Assembly (NCBI GenBank): GCA_021014325.1
Contig: JAJGQC010000293.1
Coordinates: forward strand, 1 to 64,000
Source: Plazaster borealis
Taxonomy: Eukaryota > Echinodermata > Asteroidea > Forcipulatida > Labidiasteridae
DNA: 64,000 nt
Reading direction: 5' to 3'
The notes beneath the pieces were generated by a model, which was not told the DNA's origin, made no database searches, and saw only the letters and a program-made list of their open reading frames with translations. Position 1 is the stretch's first letter, and each line of letters begins with the position of its first letter. The position numbers were made by a program, and so were the translations under genes. Of the stretch, positions 24,326 through 37,720 are shown one piece after another.

Positions 24326-25223
24326 TGTACTGTACCTGTGTATTTGACCAATGATATTGCAACCATTTCTCTCTTCATGTATTCTACTAATACATATAAA
24401 AGTCAATGAAAAATACTGATTCTCTTGTGATCAAAGGATTAGTGCCCCATTTTGTGGTTCAGCTTACTGCAGAATTATGTGCTTAAGGGCCATAGAATAA
24501 TTCACCTACATAGGGTGACCTACAATGTAAGCATATAATTCAATAAGTAAGCAGAGCCATGAAATTGGACACTGATTGTGTTGCTGTTGCTGTTCATGTT
24601 CGATTCATGTACATTTTTTTCTATAGACCTCAAAAGTTGTGGGTTTGTACAAATCCTTTTTATAGCTCCATGGTACAATGTATATGAAACCAAAAGTGTT
24701 CAACTCACTTTATTGATACTGTAGGTAGGTACGGTAGCGAAGGTCAGAGCTAGGATTTGGGATAAGTGTCCATAGTTTGATTGTGGGTCATATATGTTTA
24801 GACCATGGATCTTGGTCAGTAGACCAAGAATCTTGGACTGTTTTGGACCCTGGATGTAAACATTAGTGACCCTCAAAACACCATCAAGTGATTGGACCAC
24901 AATGATCGATCACCCAATGAAGCGAACTTGTGCCACTTGTTGCTCTATTAATAGAATCGGCCTGGGCCTGTGAATTGAGACATGACCTGTGACCCTGATC
25001 CTACAGTGTAATTGAAGCTCGTGTGGTTGGTGATGTGAAGACTGAACTCAGTCATAGAGGGCTGTGGTATTGTAAAGGTAGTTCCTACATACATCATTCA
25101 TCAAGCCTGTACATAAGACAGTGATTGCTATATAGACTGATTAGATGTTCAAGTATACGATGCATACAAAATCTTTATACTCGTTGATGACCATACACTC
25201 TTAAATACACGATGATTTTCACT

Positions 25224-25656
25224 TAAAGGTAGGGTCATATATTGATTTTTGGCAACGTAATGCTTGTTTATAGGCAAAATTGTAAAGAAAAATATAACAA
25301 AAGCCATGTGTGAAAAGTTTCAGCTGAATACAGTGTCTACTTGCTGTGTTACTGTATTGTCACAAGAACGTCAAATCCATCCACGTTTAGCGAGGTGAAA
25401 GCGGGTACCAACCGCAACTCTGGCCGCAGCATTCGCGAATGAACACCAACCCTCATACATCTGAGAAATGATTCATGCATGAATCGTTTCTCTCAGTTTC
25501 AAGTGTTTGTTTTTGTGAAAAATTATCCAAACCATTTTATTTCAAAGGGAATCCTTTCTCATAATAGTTTATACTATCGCTAGCTGCAGTGCTTCTCCCC
25601 AAGTAAGTTTTCATGGTCATTATTTTTTTGGAGTATTTACCAATCTATGATCCTAC
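25224..25656 (-). mobile_element. MITE family C, copy 2
   Basis: Opposite orientation to copy 1. It starts TTAAAGGTAGGGTC and ends GATCCTAC, with GGTACCAACCGCAACTCTGG and the palindrome GATTCATGCATGAATC in the centre. Confidence 0.85.
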
Positions 25657-25795
25657 ATGTACATGTATGTGTAAGGTTTTTTAAATTGTAAATAATATTT
25701 TCAAACTTTTGTAGGGAAGGAGTTCACATAATAGTTTTATTTAATACCCTTTATGGAAATAATGAAAACTTTCCATGTGTAAATTTGAACCTTAA

Positions 25796-26171
25796 AGGCA
25801 CTGGACACATTTGGTTATTGTCAAAGACCAGTATCCTCACTTGGTGTATCCCAACATGCATAAAACAACAAACCTGTGAAAATTTTGGCTCAATTGGTCA
25901 TCGAAGTTGCAAGAAAATAATTAAAGAAAAAACACCCTTGTTGCACAAATTTGTGTGCTTTCAAATGCCTGAGAAAGGCTTCAGGCCTAAAGTCTTTTTC
26001 AGATTTAAATATTTTTAGTGAGAAATTACCTTGATCTTAAAAACTATGTTATTTCAAAGGGAGTCCGTTCTCTAAATGTTTTATACTATCAACAGCTCTC
26101 TGTTGCTCGTTACCATGTAAGTTTTGATACTAATATATATTTTGAGTAATTACCAAACCTGTGCAGTGCCT
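25796..26171 (+). mobile_element. MITE family D, copy 1, with TTAA duplication
   Basis: AGGCACTGGACAC and GTGCAGTGCCT are the ends, and TTAA lies on both sides (25792-25795, 26172-26175). A TTAA duplication is characteristic of piggyBac and Kolobok DNA transposons. It follows family C copy 2 within 140 bp. Confidence 0.9.
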
Positions 26172-26540
26172 TTAAGGGTCATATCTGCTTATTGCCAACT
26201 TGGTTGTTTCCTTATTGGGTGGAGCTTGTATTGTTACATCACATTATGCTTAGCAATTATGATCTCATTAACTTAATGAGACAAAACTTCAAAAGTACCA
26301 CACCTACATTATAACTGTATCATGGGAACAATGATTTCAGACCGGTGTGAAGTTGTTGAGGAGTCTGATTAGCATGTGTCTTTCCAGTCGACTCAGTTAG
26401 AATGGCAGCTGTCAATAGTTTCAATCTGGACTGATGACGGTTGGTCCAACTCCCAAAGTTATCTGGTCATGACTGGACCATTATTCATAGTCAGGGACCA
26501 TCTGATGTGGAGGGGCGGGGGAGATGTTTCAGGGGGTATG

Positions 26541-26936
26541 CAGAGCTCGAATTTGGGGAGAAAATCCATAAGATCGCAGGGCTTGTAGCTCAAAATATTG
26601 TCTGGATCAGACATTTTTTTACAAGACCAGATTCGAAATAAGAAAACAAAAAATTACTGGCACAGTTTAACTTGCATTTAACTGCTTTTATATGAACACA
26701 AACTAAGACGAGTAAGAGAAGATTTGTCTCATTTGTCTTAATGGTATTAAGTATACTTGATTACTCGTAGAATTTAAGGTAATTTATCAGACCCAAAGTC
26801 AACATTTAAACAAAATTTGTTTTTGTTGTTCAATTGAAAAACACAAGACCGTCCGAATGTCAGGTCATGAGTTTACTGGCCTGACACTAAAATCACTGGC
26901 CTCGGGCCTGCAGTCCAGTGTAAAATTTGAGCCTTG
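26541..26936. mobile_element. Family F, copy 2
   Basis: A 396-bp version with ends CAGAGCTCGAATTTGGGG and AATTTGAGCCTTG and the 5-bp duplication GTATG (26536-26540, 26937-26941). Confidence 0.85.
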
Positions 26937-27615
26937 GTATGTTTGGGTCCCCTCCCACATTGGAGCTGTGGAAAATGTTGTGACTTTGTCCATTGTACAA
27001 GGCATCTTCATTGTGAAAAAAAAAATTGATTGGGTGATGCCAGTGGCTATCACATACCATTTTTCTTTTATGAGAATGTGATAATACTGCAGGGTTTTTC
27101 CTGTTAAATTTTCTCTTTTTTTAGTTTACTAGAATGAATCTGCAACAATTAGGCAATGATACAATTCATCAGGGGCTTGGGCTACTTGTCTTTTTACTCA
27201 AAGAGCATTCAAGCAGGAAATTAGTTAAATAGATTGATGGATAGATATATCTAGATGCAAATTGTATTATCCCACACTGGGATCATTTAAACTGGCCGTG
27301 TTTCAAATAGTACAGACAAGACAAAAAGACTAAAATATAGATCATTAAACAAGCTGACGGGTAGACTGAACCAATTAAAGGAAGGAATAACCTTATATAA
27401 AATAAGAAATAATTATTTAATGGTATTTGTAAATAATAAATAGACTATGCTAATAGAAAAATGGGGATCTGCTCAGGAACTGGGAAACATGTTCCTGCTA
27501 AACTATACTTTCTAGTTGCTATACAACTATTTGCAGCTGGGGAGGGGAGGGGTGAGGGTGGTTCACCAGACATAATCTACTTTACATACAGTTTGATTTA
27601 TGGTTTGAGACTAGG

Positions 27616-27709
27616 TCCGAATTGGCAGCGGTTACGGCTAGATTTCTGCGTTGAAGAATAGGACGTCCTTAGCAACAGCCGTAGCCGTAGCTGTAGTTGC
27701 CAATTCGGA
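27616..27709. mobile_element. Hairpin element N
   Basis: TCCGAATTGGCAGCGGTTAC and its reversed counterpart ending GCCAATTCGGA enclose CCGTAGCCGTAGC words. A looser outer pair (CTATTTGCAGCTGG near 27527, TTTGCAGCAAATAG near 27720) may mark the real ends. Confidence 0.65.
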
Positions 27710-28441
27710 TGTGGCCATAGTTTGCAGCAAATAGCTTAAGGCTTCTCAACAGCTAATTGTTTTTGCTTTGGTTGAGTTGGTTCCATCATAATTCTTAACC
27801 CTACCAAGCCCTTATTTAATGGTTTGTGAAATTTGACAATATGCCTTTATAATGCTACCACAATCCTTGTCAGTCTTCCCTATCTGCCATCAGCATTTAT
27901 GAATACTGATGTTCATGAAACTCCAACTGAACCAAACTGTTTCCCCTTCAAACCTTGCTTTTGTTTCACTTTAGAATGAGAGAAAATGTTTTGAATGAGG
28001 TAAAGAGAAGCTTAGATCTGCAAGAAGCTAAAGGGCTGGAAAATAAGGGTGTTATGTTTGAGGAGTCCAGCCCCTAAATGGTGTACAAAATGGAATTTCT
28101 AATTAAGCTGTAGGTTTAATGTGATTTTAATGTCGTTGTTAATGAGGCTTGGAGCTCATTTTGGTTTGCATGCGCGAAGGGCGATACATGTACACTTGTA
28201 GTCTAGGGTATGTATTTTTTCCTCTGTGGTTTATAGTGGAAGGAAAACAGGAAATGGGGTTAATTTAGTGGAATTTCAAGAGCCCTTCCTTTCTTAAATG
28301 TCAATGATGTTCAAAATACAATGTGCATTTTATGGCACATTTACTTCAACATGGATTATGCTTAAATTGTTTTTACATCCGTCACTTAAACAAATAAAAA
28401 AGACCTGTGCATTGTATCGAAGCAGAAGCACCATTCACAAT

Positions 28442-28717
28442 GGGCCCAGTTTCATAAAGTTGTTAAGAAAAAAAAAATTGGCAATAAAAATTCTTGCTAA
28501 GCAGAAACAGTTTACCATCCAAAATGCCATATTAATGTGCACTGTTTGTGACTGGTTCCCTGCTTAGTTTTGCTCAGCAGACAATTTGCTAAGCACCATT
28601 TCCTGCTAAACAGCTTTATGAGATTGGGTCCTGGCTTGTATCCTATTCTCCTAAGCAGGATACATCTTTTCTAATCCAATTTGGTTTTGCTTACCAGCTT
28701 TACGAAACTGGGCTGTG
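28442..28717. mobile_element. MITE family B, copy 3 plus a trailing half copy
   Basis: A complete copy runs 28442-28632 (GGGCCCAGTTTCATAAAG ... GCTTTATGAGATTGGGTCC). It is followed at once by a second right end (GCTTACCAGCTTTACGAAAC, TGGGC) to 28717, giving a tandem one-and-a-half-copy structure. Confidence 0.8.
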
Positions 28718-29323
28718 ATAAAATGTGCCCCAGTATTCTAGAGTGTCTGGATAAGCTGTTTGCGTCCTCTTGACCATCTTGGCTCAGGATCACCTGTCTC
28801 CACTGGCCTCAAACTCTAAATACATAATTTCCTTTTGAGGAAATCTGCAGAAATTTAAAGGGGCTGTATACCGCAAAGTAGCTCCCCCAAGAGGGATTCA
28901 GTTATTAAATCATGGAAGAACTAATCCATTATGCTTGTCAAACAAAACAAAGTCATATAAACAAATTGACACTTTGCTTTCCAAGCTTTCAGAGTGTGTG
29001 AAATCTTGACAGCTGTTTTAAAGTTAAGGTGGTACGATAGCGATTCCACTCTAATAACGGTACATCATGTGCTATAATACGTACCTAGTCCATACGCAGT
29101 CATGGTTTGATATTATTGTACATTTGTGGAAAAGACACATGGGTCATTGCAGAGGCAGCCAACATTACATCAGTATCGGCAAATTAGTTGAACATTCCAA
29201 CCTTGCCCAACATTCAACCAGAACTGTTTAAATTTGTGATGTTTATCTGTATTTGTGTTATAAATAACCTATTGGTGTCAGCTGTCTTCAATGTACATTT
29301 TAAACTTAATGTTTATAGACAGT

Positions 29324-29491
29324 GCAGGCATGATGCTTCGTTTTTGATAGGGCAAGGGTGCCAAGGTGTTTTCTTCTTGGTAAAGGGCACCTGTGGAAAT
29401 TGTAAATGTTTGCTGGAAGTTGGAACAAAGGGCACCAAGGCAATGACATGGGGCAAGGGAGGCAACTGCCCCCTGTGAAGTATCAGGCCTG
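29324..29491 (-). mobile_element. MITE family A (TATCAG subtype), copy 6
   Basis: AGGGCAAGGGTGCCAAGG, AAAGGGCACCTGTGGAAATTG, GGGCACCAAGGCAATGAC and the right end AAGTATCAGGCCTGA define the copy. Frames on both strands here (29188-29478, 29313-29495) are by-products. Confidence 0.65.
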
Positions 29492-32085
29492 ACATAGTTT
29501 ATTTGTTAAAAGGTTGCTTACACCAGTACATGTAGTTACACTGTCAACTTTCAATCCATTGTTTCACTTACGTGTGTTGTGATGATTCCTTGCTTTGTGG
29601 TACAACAAGAGAAATTGTGACAAGATGGTACACCTACATTAAGGGTAGCATTATTTACAAGACAATGAATCATCCATTATAGACTAGACTCCGAACTCAA
29701 GAAATTTAAAGGTATTTTTCAAAACCGCGATTGGCTTGCTTATTTAGAAGATAAGTGGCTGTTCTAAATTGAACAAAGACAATTTAAACACAAAATTCGT
29801 TTTGAAGGATTTGTAAGGATTAATCCAAAATTAACAAGTTCATGGCTAAGGTCATTACAAGGTGAATCTTCAAGGAACCTTCATCTTCAAGTATATCCTT
29901 GTTTTAACAACCCTTTTAATTTCAAACCCTATCACAGATTGTGACCTACATTTTATATCTCTCCAGATCATAGATTCATCTGACAATTGGAGTGGTCAGT
30001 TTTATGATTAACTAATGGACTTCAGTAAGCCTCTGTAATCAATTCAATTTTGTATTATCATTTTTTTATCTTAAAGGCAAAAGAACTTTTTCCCACCCAA
30101 GAAGGGCCCACTTATGTGAACCATGGTGTGTTTCGTGGTGGAGTGATATGGATGGTGGACTTTGGGCAAAATTTATCTGGGAAAAAATTGTTTTATCCAC
30201 AAAGGAAATGGTCACATATTGCTATTTTGGGTTTTAATGATTTGACATGACATGCGTTTGTGGTTTTTGGCCCAGTCATTGTATATTACCACATGAAGAA
30301 AATACCATTTTGCAACCTTTCTGAAAAACCTATACGGTTTACCCTCTGAAGAAGTAATTTGTTTGGAAAAAATTTTACATTTCAAAATAAATTGATGGGT
30401 TATACACAAGAAGATGGTATACTTTCAGATGGAAAACATATTTCTTGTTTGTAAGAATAACTAAACAAAAACCATAGGAATGATTAACAAATCACGTTGT
30501 CGTCTTATTCTTCTGCTGAAACAGTCTGATATTTTTAAATTACAATAAGACTAGTATTCTCAACTGCTATTGAGGGTTAAACCATGTAAGTAGTGCTTTG
30601 TTGATCAAAATGACTTAAAATGGTGGCTCCTTGTACATGTTCCTTGTCAACAGAGGGCCTGCTTCTTAAGTCATCTACATATCAATATATTCATCTGAAG
30701 GTACACTTTATACGTGTACAAACATTTATTTTGGTGCAAAGAAGCCTCTTCAACACTCTAGCATAAGCCAAAATTGAGCCAAAATTATTGTTCTGAAATT
30801 AAAGGCAATGTCAAAAATGTTGATTAAATATTAGTTTTGAAACCTTACTGGAAGGAATCAGACATTCTCCCGTTATTTGAAGAGTAAACATTCATGTTTG
30901 CATAATTTTGTTTACTTACCAACATGTTTCAGTGACATTTCAAATTATAGCACATTCCTGAACATCATGTAATCTATGTATTGTCATACCAATGTATATT
31001 GGTCAGTACAATCAAGAAGCGTGAATGATGTTAACGCATCATTGCATTTCAATAAGAGGGTCATTTCAAGGTTTTTAATCTTTCAAACTACAAGTTGAAG
31101 AAAGAAAGTTATTACTTTTGAACCAAAGAAAATTTGAATATTTTTATCATTAACTAGTCACTATTGTACTGTTGGATTTCAAATCAGAAACAAATGTTTC
31201 AACATTGTTTTTGTACTGATAAAGAGGAAGCTGGGTGTGTTATAGGTGCGAACAGATTCCGTTCTGTTTGGCCTTATGCTGTAGTTCTTGTTTTACTCAG
31301 CACTGCGTCCACCAGCCCCACTCCCTTTTCTCTCTCTAATTTGTTGCAAAACAAACTGCACAAAACGCATGAGTCAGGATGAGATGGCTGGACTCGGCTG
31401 GCAGGAAAGGCTCCATTAGCCTATAGGAAGATCAAGTCAAGGGGTGCTGGGGCACAGACGTGGGGGTAGCTTCCTGGAGACCAGGCAAGTGGTTAAACTG
31501 CCCCAGTTGTGAGGAAATTCTCTCCACGTATGTCCTGTCACTAGCTGGCAGAGGCCTTGCCTTGCTCCGATGCCACGGTTTAAATTATGAGTGAATACTG
31601 AATAATGTTAAGCTTTCTTGTTCAATTGCAAAGTTAGCAGTATCTCTATGAAGAAGTACAATATTCTGCAGTGAATCTTAAATTGAACAAAATGGCAAAC
31701 CCATAGTTGTTCATATATTCCATAACAATATAACACATATAATTTGCTTTACAATATAATATTAAGCTGTCCTCTTCTAAAAATTGTAATCTCCTCTTAA
31801 ATTACATGAAGAGTTGCAGGTTTAATCCTACCTCGTAAAAAAACCTGTGGTTTAGTTTTGTTACAATGCTCTGTGTATATTGCATATGATTGTCCCAGTA
31901 TATTAACTGTGAGACAAAAGCTAAAATGTACAGAGTGTTTTAAGTTAAGTTTCATTTTGCTGTGATTATTATTATTATTAATACGTATCTGGTAATTAAA
32001 TCAAGGATGCCTCTTAAGTGAACCTAATCATTGTAGCTCAGAAGCCTGAGGAAACCTGTAAACAAGGGTGCTTGCTATGCGAACC
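29492..32085. other. Non-coding stretch
   Basis: AT-rich and without recognised repeats apart from microsatellite-like words. Frames are short and chance-like. Confidence 0.5.
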
Positions 32086-32344
32086 AGAAACACCAGGGTT
32101 AACCCCTACTCTTCCATGATAAGTGTTCTGGGTTCTTTTTGGTGCTCTTCCAATCCTAGTACACAGCTTAATGTCCTACAGCTTTAATGTCCCATCCGCC
32201 GAAGGACAAAGCAATTACATGTATGGTAAAAGTGTCTTTCTCAAGGACACAAGTACCATGACTGGGACTTGAACCCACACTGTACTGATCAGAAACACCA
32301 GAGCTTGAGTCCGGTGCTCTTAACCGCTCGGCCATGACACACCC
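32086..32344 (-). repeat. tRNA-derived SINE, family 1, copy 3
   Basis: The same head (GTGTCATGGCCGAGCGG on the minus strand), a B-box at 32263-32273 and body as copy 2, with small indels. The low-coordinate end is less certain. The frame at 32168-32356 is a SINE translation, not a gene. Confidence 0.8.
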
Positions 32345-33838
32345 GTAATAAAACATCCTTTTTAATTAGAATTTCATGTTAAAACATTGAAAGCTAATTT
32401 TGCATTTTAATAAACTTGAAAACCTTAGAGTTTGTGAAACAGAGAAGAATTAAGAAACATAACTTTTCTTTGAGACCTTAAACTGACTCCACTGTGCTCA
32501 TTAAAAATAACAATTTTGGACAAATAAATTGGCTTGTAAAAATGACATAATAGCCACAGTAAAACTGTGATATGATTGAAACAAACTGTTTAAGAAAAAT
32601 TCTAACTTCATAGTTTCAGTCTACACTTTGTAACAAAGTCCTACCACTAATGCTTTCCCTGTTGTTATGTCTTTCACTGTACACATTCATATTTTGTTCA
32701 AAAATTAGACCATTGGAGGACACTGAGGAAGCATTTTCTAATTTCAAAGGAGTATCCAGAAGTAACAAATTCAAAATTTGTTCTTTGTTCAGATACAGTA
32801 CCTGCTTGTTTTATAAATACTTTGATTTTCTGGAACACAAGACAAAGGTGATCACAATTGAGATGGAATGATTTGACAAAACTTTGAATTGTATGAATTC
32901 TGCAACAATTAAAGTCATAGATACATTATTTTTTCTTTTTCCCCCTGATAATTAATCAAATTAAAATTATGTCTTCAAGAAAAAGTCCTTTAAGATATGA
33001 TATGAGAAGTCTGTGATGTTCAAGAGAAACCTTGTTAGTTATAATTGGAAGCAGGGAGGAATGCTGGACATTTTGTTTGGTAATCTAAAGAAAAACATAA
33101 ATGTTTAGACCAGTGGCCTTGCAATCAATTGTAAACCATGTAAACAGCATCAACCTAAAGATTGTTATTATTTTGAGAAATTGTTGTTTGATAAAGGCTG
33201 TTTAGTTATCATGGGAAAACTAATGATTTTTAGCTCTTTTTGCTGAGTAAACAGACTTTTGGTTCTGTCATAAAACTGTCCATTTCCCACTGGATTTATC
33301 ATAGCTTTTAATCCAACTGATTTCATTTTGCATGTGAACCAAATGTGTATTTTAACATCAACCGTTCCTTGGCTGAGTAATCTTTGAAAAGATTCCCTTT
33401 CTTTTGCTATTCAATCGGTGAAGCCACTGGGAAATCAAGAGTCTTTGTAGCAAACGGCTCACTTAAAAATAATACCTCACAACCATTTTGTATTTAATCA
33501 CTAAATGTTGCAACGATTTGTGCACTTATCAAATGAAAAGGGAAAAAAACGTGAGGAGACTTTGTTGGCAGTTCAATTAATTATCAATATTTTTGAATAA
33601 AGAGAACCCACTGGGGAGGTAGTAAGAACATTTTGCTGGGGGAAAAAAGTTTTTCATGGATGCATGATTAAAACTTGACCTGAAGTTACACAAAAGAGAT
33701 ATTGTTTTGTAACTTCTTCTTAAGGTAAGTAGATGTACTTTATATAACTTCTTCTGCAGGTAAACATGTACTTTCTATCAATAACCTTTATGTAATGTAC
33801 AAGATGTTCATGTCATAGACCAAGCTTTACTGTTTCAA

Positions 33839-34215
33839 GATAGGGTCATCGTTTGGTTTTTGTCAATGTATTGCTGATTTACAGACAAAATTATCAAAAA
33901 AGATACAATAAAATTCACTTCTGAAAGTTTCAGTTGAATACGGTCTTTATTTGTTGAGAAAACAGAAAAAAACTGTCATTGTATTTTACAAGAACGTTGA
34001 ATCAATCAACAATTAACGACAGCGGGTACCAACCGCATCTCTGGCAGGAGCTGTCGCGAACGGACACCACACCTCAGAAATCTGAGAAATGATTCATGCA
34101 TGAATCGTTTCTCAGATTCAAGTTGTTTTTTTATTTCTAATCAACGGGGGCGTTTCAGATGAAATATTTTCACAGGATGCTTACTACTATTACCATCTTT
34201 ATAGCAAGTAAGCTA
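33839..34215 (-). mobile_element. MITE family C, copy 3
   Basis: The left end GATAGGGTCATCG, GCGGGTACCAACCGCATCTC and the central hairpin 34081-34116 (TCTGAGAAATGATTCA, four-base loop, its reverse complement with one mismatch) identify it; the right third has diverged. Confidence 0.75.
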
Positions 34216-34554
34216 TAATATGAGGTAATTTCCTGGCGTTTTTTTTCTTTGTCATTATTAACAACATGACTGTAAATCATTCATACATGATCTTTGTAAA
34301 CCATACCATAGAAATACAAGACTGTCATTAGAAAACATCCATTAAAGAATATTCATAAATACTTGGGACAGTTTATCCATTCTGATTGGTCGAAAGGAGA
34401 TCACGTGGATGTATAAATGTGCAATATAAACACAGTTAGAAGTGATTAAATATGGCATGACCTTATTGAGTCAAAAGAGGGTGCTATCAGATGATTGTGT
34501 GGAGCACACAAATTTCATGGCCCAATTTAAATTGGTAGGACGCATATTTGGCTC

Positions 34555-34665
34555 GCGCAAGATTGAAACTTGTGTGCAATAGTTTGCGCAAAGAGCTACT
34601 CAGCGCTCACGCGCAAGATTGAGACTTGTGTGCAATAGTTTGCGCAAAGAGCTACTCAGCGCTCA
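34555..34665. repeat. 56-bp tandem duplication
   Basis: The unit beginning GCGCAAGATTGAAACTTGTG and ending CAGCGCTCAC occurs twice in direct succession (34555-34610, 34611-34665) with about one change. The unit itself has inverted GCGCAA/TTGCGC words. Confidence 0.9.
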
Positions 34666-36614
34666 ACACATGCATAGAAAGAGTTTTTGGATATTTTTAG
34701 CGGAAGGTATTTATGAATGGGAATCAAAGTGTGTTGAATCGATTGTAAACACGGTGAGGCCTGGCTCTTGATAATTCTGTGCTGCCATGAGAAAAGTGTC
34801 CCTTCACAGGTAATGTTTTGCTTTGATGTGCTAAATTATAGAAGCCAATAGTAATACAAATTCCTGACAAAACATTAACAGTTATTCATTAAAAAAAATG
34901 TTTTTAAATTTCCATTGATGATGTTTTTATAGGTTGATATCATGGTGTATTTATTAAGAATTACAGGATGGGACAAAATTTTCCCCCTAAATCTGAAGAA
35001 TTAATAATAAAGTTTTGTGCAACCTCTATCATTGGTGTTTGGCTACAGTTTCATTTGACTCTTTTGGTAAAATGAGGAAGATTTGATCTTTTTCTGCATA
35101 CCAACTTTAGATACATGTATAAAATGAGTACAAAATCATGATTAAAAAGCTTAGATCCAAGGAAGCGAGTAGGGTAATTACAATCTTTGATATCTTTCAT
35201 TTCCTGTGATGACCGTTGTTTTGTCACTGGATTTTCAACTCATGCAACACTAAAATGTCATTATAAGGGTTGCATTGCCTTGCTTCACTGGTTGATGCCC
35301 TGACAACAGAGTTTTTTTTTTCGCCCAATATGCCTATATCTCAGAGACTTCTTTGTTGTGTGACGGTTATCTAAATGCAATTACATAGAAATTATGACAC
35401 AATTTGATATGTTGAGTGATCTTCAAAACATTGGGTAGAAAAATTCATTGGCCTATTTAGCCCAAGTTTAAGAGCTGGTGTTCTTGTTTGTGTACGTAAA
35501 CGTACAGTACATTTGCTTTTCTGATGTTTTTTTATTTTTTTTTTAAAGCAAATTGCCAGTTTGAGTTGTATATTGTATTCTTATGTTGGAAGTTTGAATT
35601 ACACAGGGTATGGATACACTCAATGTAGTAGCTCATTCAAAGCTTGAGTTTCAGGAAAAAAAAAAAAACAGGATTTCAAACGTAACTCAGAAGTCTTGCC
35701 AATATAAACAATACACCAAGAAGTTGAGAAAAAAAAGTTTCACTTGTTGAACCTAAAGGTTTGAGGAAAAAGACATTGATCTCTGGTGGAGGAAAAGATT
35801 GTCAGACTAAGATATGTTCAAAGGTTTTCTGACCATATGCTAAAATTTCCCCCCAAAAATCGCTAGTAATACTGATAGATCAGTAAATATTTCAAGCATG
35901 TCTGATCCTGAAACTTTGTGTTCACTTTACGTTTTACAGTAAACATAAGGATAAAGTAATTTGAAAATTAGTGGCTATATACACATACCTTTGTGTACAT
36001 GCATTAACAAAATCATTTTTTCCAAGGATACCTGAAGTAACTGCCTTTAAAAACCCTCAATTGACTCTTTCACCGTTCCATTACTCTAATTCTGCTATGA
36101 AAACAATCTGTGGATCTCAGCTCTTTGAATATGCATCGGTGGCATATAATGCATGGCTAGATGTATCAACCCCACTGCCCTTGTGTCATTCACAGTACAA
36201 ACAACATCCAGTTGTTTCAAATCCAAGAATGCCACTTTAGGCAAGACTGAAATGGCTCTGAGAAAATATCCTGAAGGACTGACGGGCCGTTTAATTTTTT
36301 GAGATGAAAGATTCGAGAGGGAGATGAAGAAATAATGAGGGGATGACTTAAGCGTCATGTGTATGGGCTCGACATTAGGGTAAGGTCAGTAATATGAAGC
36401 TGGGGATGATGCTGTAGAATATTGGGCCAAATAATTCTGACTACAAATTATAGGATAACTGTATGTTGATTTTAGAGGTTGGCTCTGTAAAGTTAAAAAC
36501 AGGTAGGCCAAATTTATCAGCAATCTGGTGCTTAAAAATTATAGATGACAGAAATCTGTGTTTCTGAACGATTTTTCAGACTTACCATGAAATTACCCGC
36601 ACAAAATAACACCT
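34666..36614. other. Non-coding stretch
   Basis: Immediately after the 56-bp duplication there is a possible donor (TTCACAG|GTAATG at 34809) but no convincing exon. The rest is AT-rich with A runs. Confidence 0.4.
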
Positions 36615-36947
36615 GGACTGTGCAAGACCTGCATTTATTTGAACCTCCAGTACCAAGTTGGTCCAGACCTTGTTGGGTTTTACATGTGCACGATTCTGTT
36701 TCTTCAAATGCTTTATTTTTACGTATTTTATGGCTATGAAAATTATATCACATTGTTAGGAGTAAAATTTTGACATGAAATATATCAGAGTAAAATAATT
36801 TAATAAATCAACATCAAATTTAAAAGAAGACTTGACCTCCTTTTCTGGTTACTTGTAGTCAATTTTGCCCAACTGACGTTCATTTTATTATTAAACCTAC
36901 GTAATGGTCACACAAATTCGAGCCTGATTGGCAAATGTTTAAAATTC
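36615..36947. mobile_element. Family H, partial copy 2
   Basis: It follows copy 1 from GGACTGTGCAAGACC through TTTTATGGCTATGAAAATTA and GACTTGACCTCCTTTTCTGG to GAGCCTGATTGGCAAATG, then stops 15 bases before another element. Confidence 0.75.
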
Positions 36948-36961
36948 TAACTCTACATGAT

Positions 36962-37391
36962 GCCATCGAACTGTGGTCCACTGTCCGTTTTTAATTAAAT
37001 AATCAGTACTCCGCCATTTGGGGTTTTTTTAATCTAAAAAATTTGCCATCTAAACCTAGCCAAATAGCATGGTAAATGTCTTGTTACCATCCGGGGTCTT
37101 TTTCACACAAAAAATCCATCAATGACCAGCTCTCCCGGAATTCCCAATGGACTTGTACAGCAATTTGACCTTGGGGTCAATAGCCACTACTGGGTGAAAT
37201 GAACCCTAGAGTTTCCAGATGGCTTTTTCTGTATACTTGTACAATGGCTGTAAGCAGTGACCTGGTTATTTATTTGGATGAGATGAGTAGGGTCCATATC
37301 TAATGGTTTGGGCCATTTGAAAGTGATTGGGTTCTCCACAAAAATTAATTACACACTAATACAAACGGACAGTAGCCTACTGTTCGATGGC
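36962..37391. mobile_element. Inverted-repeat element I
   Basis: Arms of about 29 bp (GCCATCGAACTGTGGTCCAC and on to GTCCGTTT; reversed at 37363-37391) bracket 430 bp of non-coding sequence. Single copy in the window, placed at the break point of family H copy 2. Confidence 0.75.
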
Positions 37392-37720
37392 GTAAGCATG
37401 TGATTTTTTGTTGATGGTGTCATTTAAAATGCTTTTATCACACCCGAAGGGCCTCTTGAAGCACTCATTATTGTTGTCTACAGGTATGTAGAGAGCTATG
37501 TTTGAAATTATGTGACCAATTTATATAAACAGCAATATGTAAGAGTTACAGAAATGTATCGTTAATAATGTTCAAACAGTAGGCTCTGTGTACCAGCATG
37601 ACCTGTCTTACATAAAACTGCAAGTCCCATAAACATTTATTGTAGGTTGTTCACATAAATGATACAGGTACATTTTTCTACCGCAGCTTCGTTTGAAGTA
37701 AAATCTCAGGGTACCCCTTA

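Noticed and set aside
34809..34814. Donor-like CAG|GTAATG after the 56-bp duplication, with a TATA-like TATAAATG upstream near 34411
   Set aside because: No GC shift, no defined start and no matching evidence; chance matches of this quality are common in AT-rich DNA.
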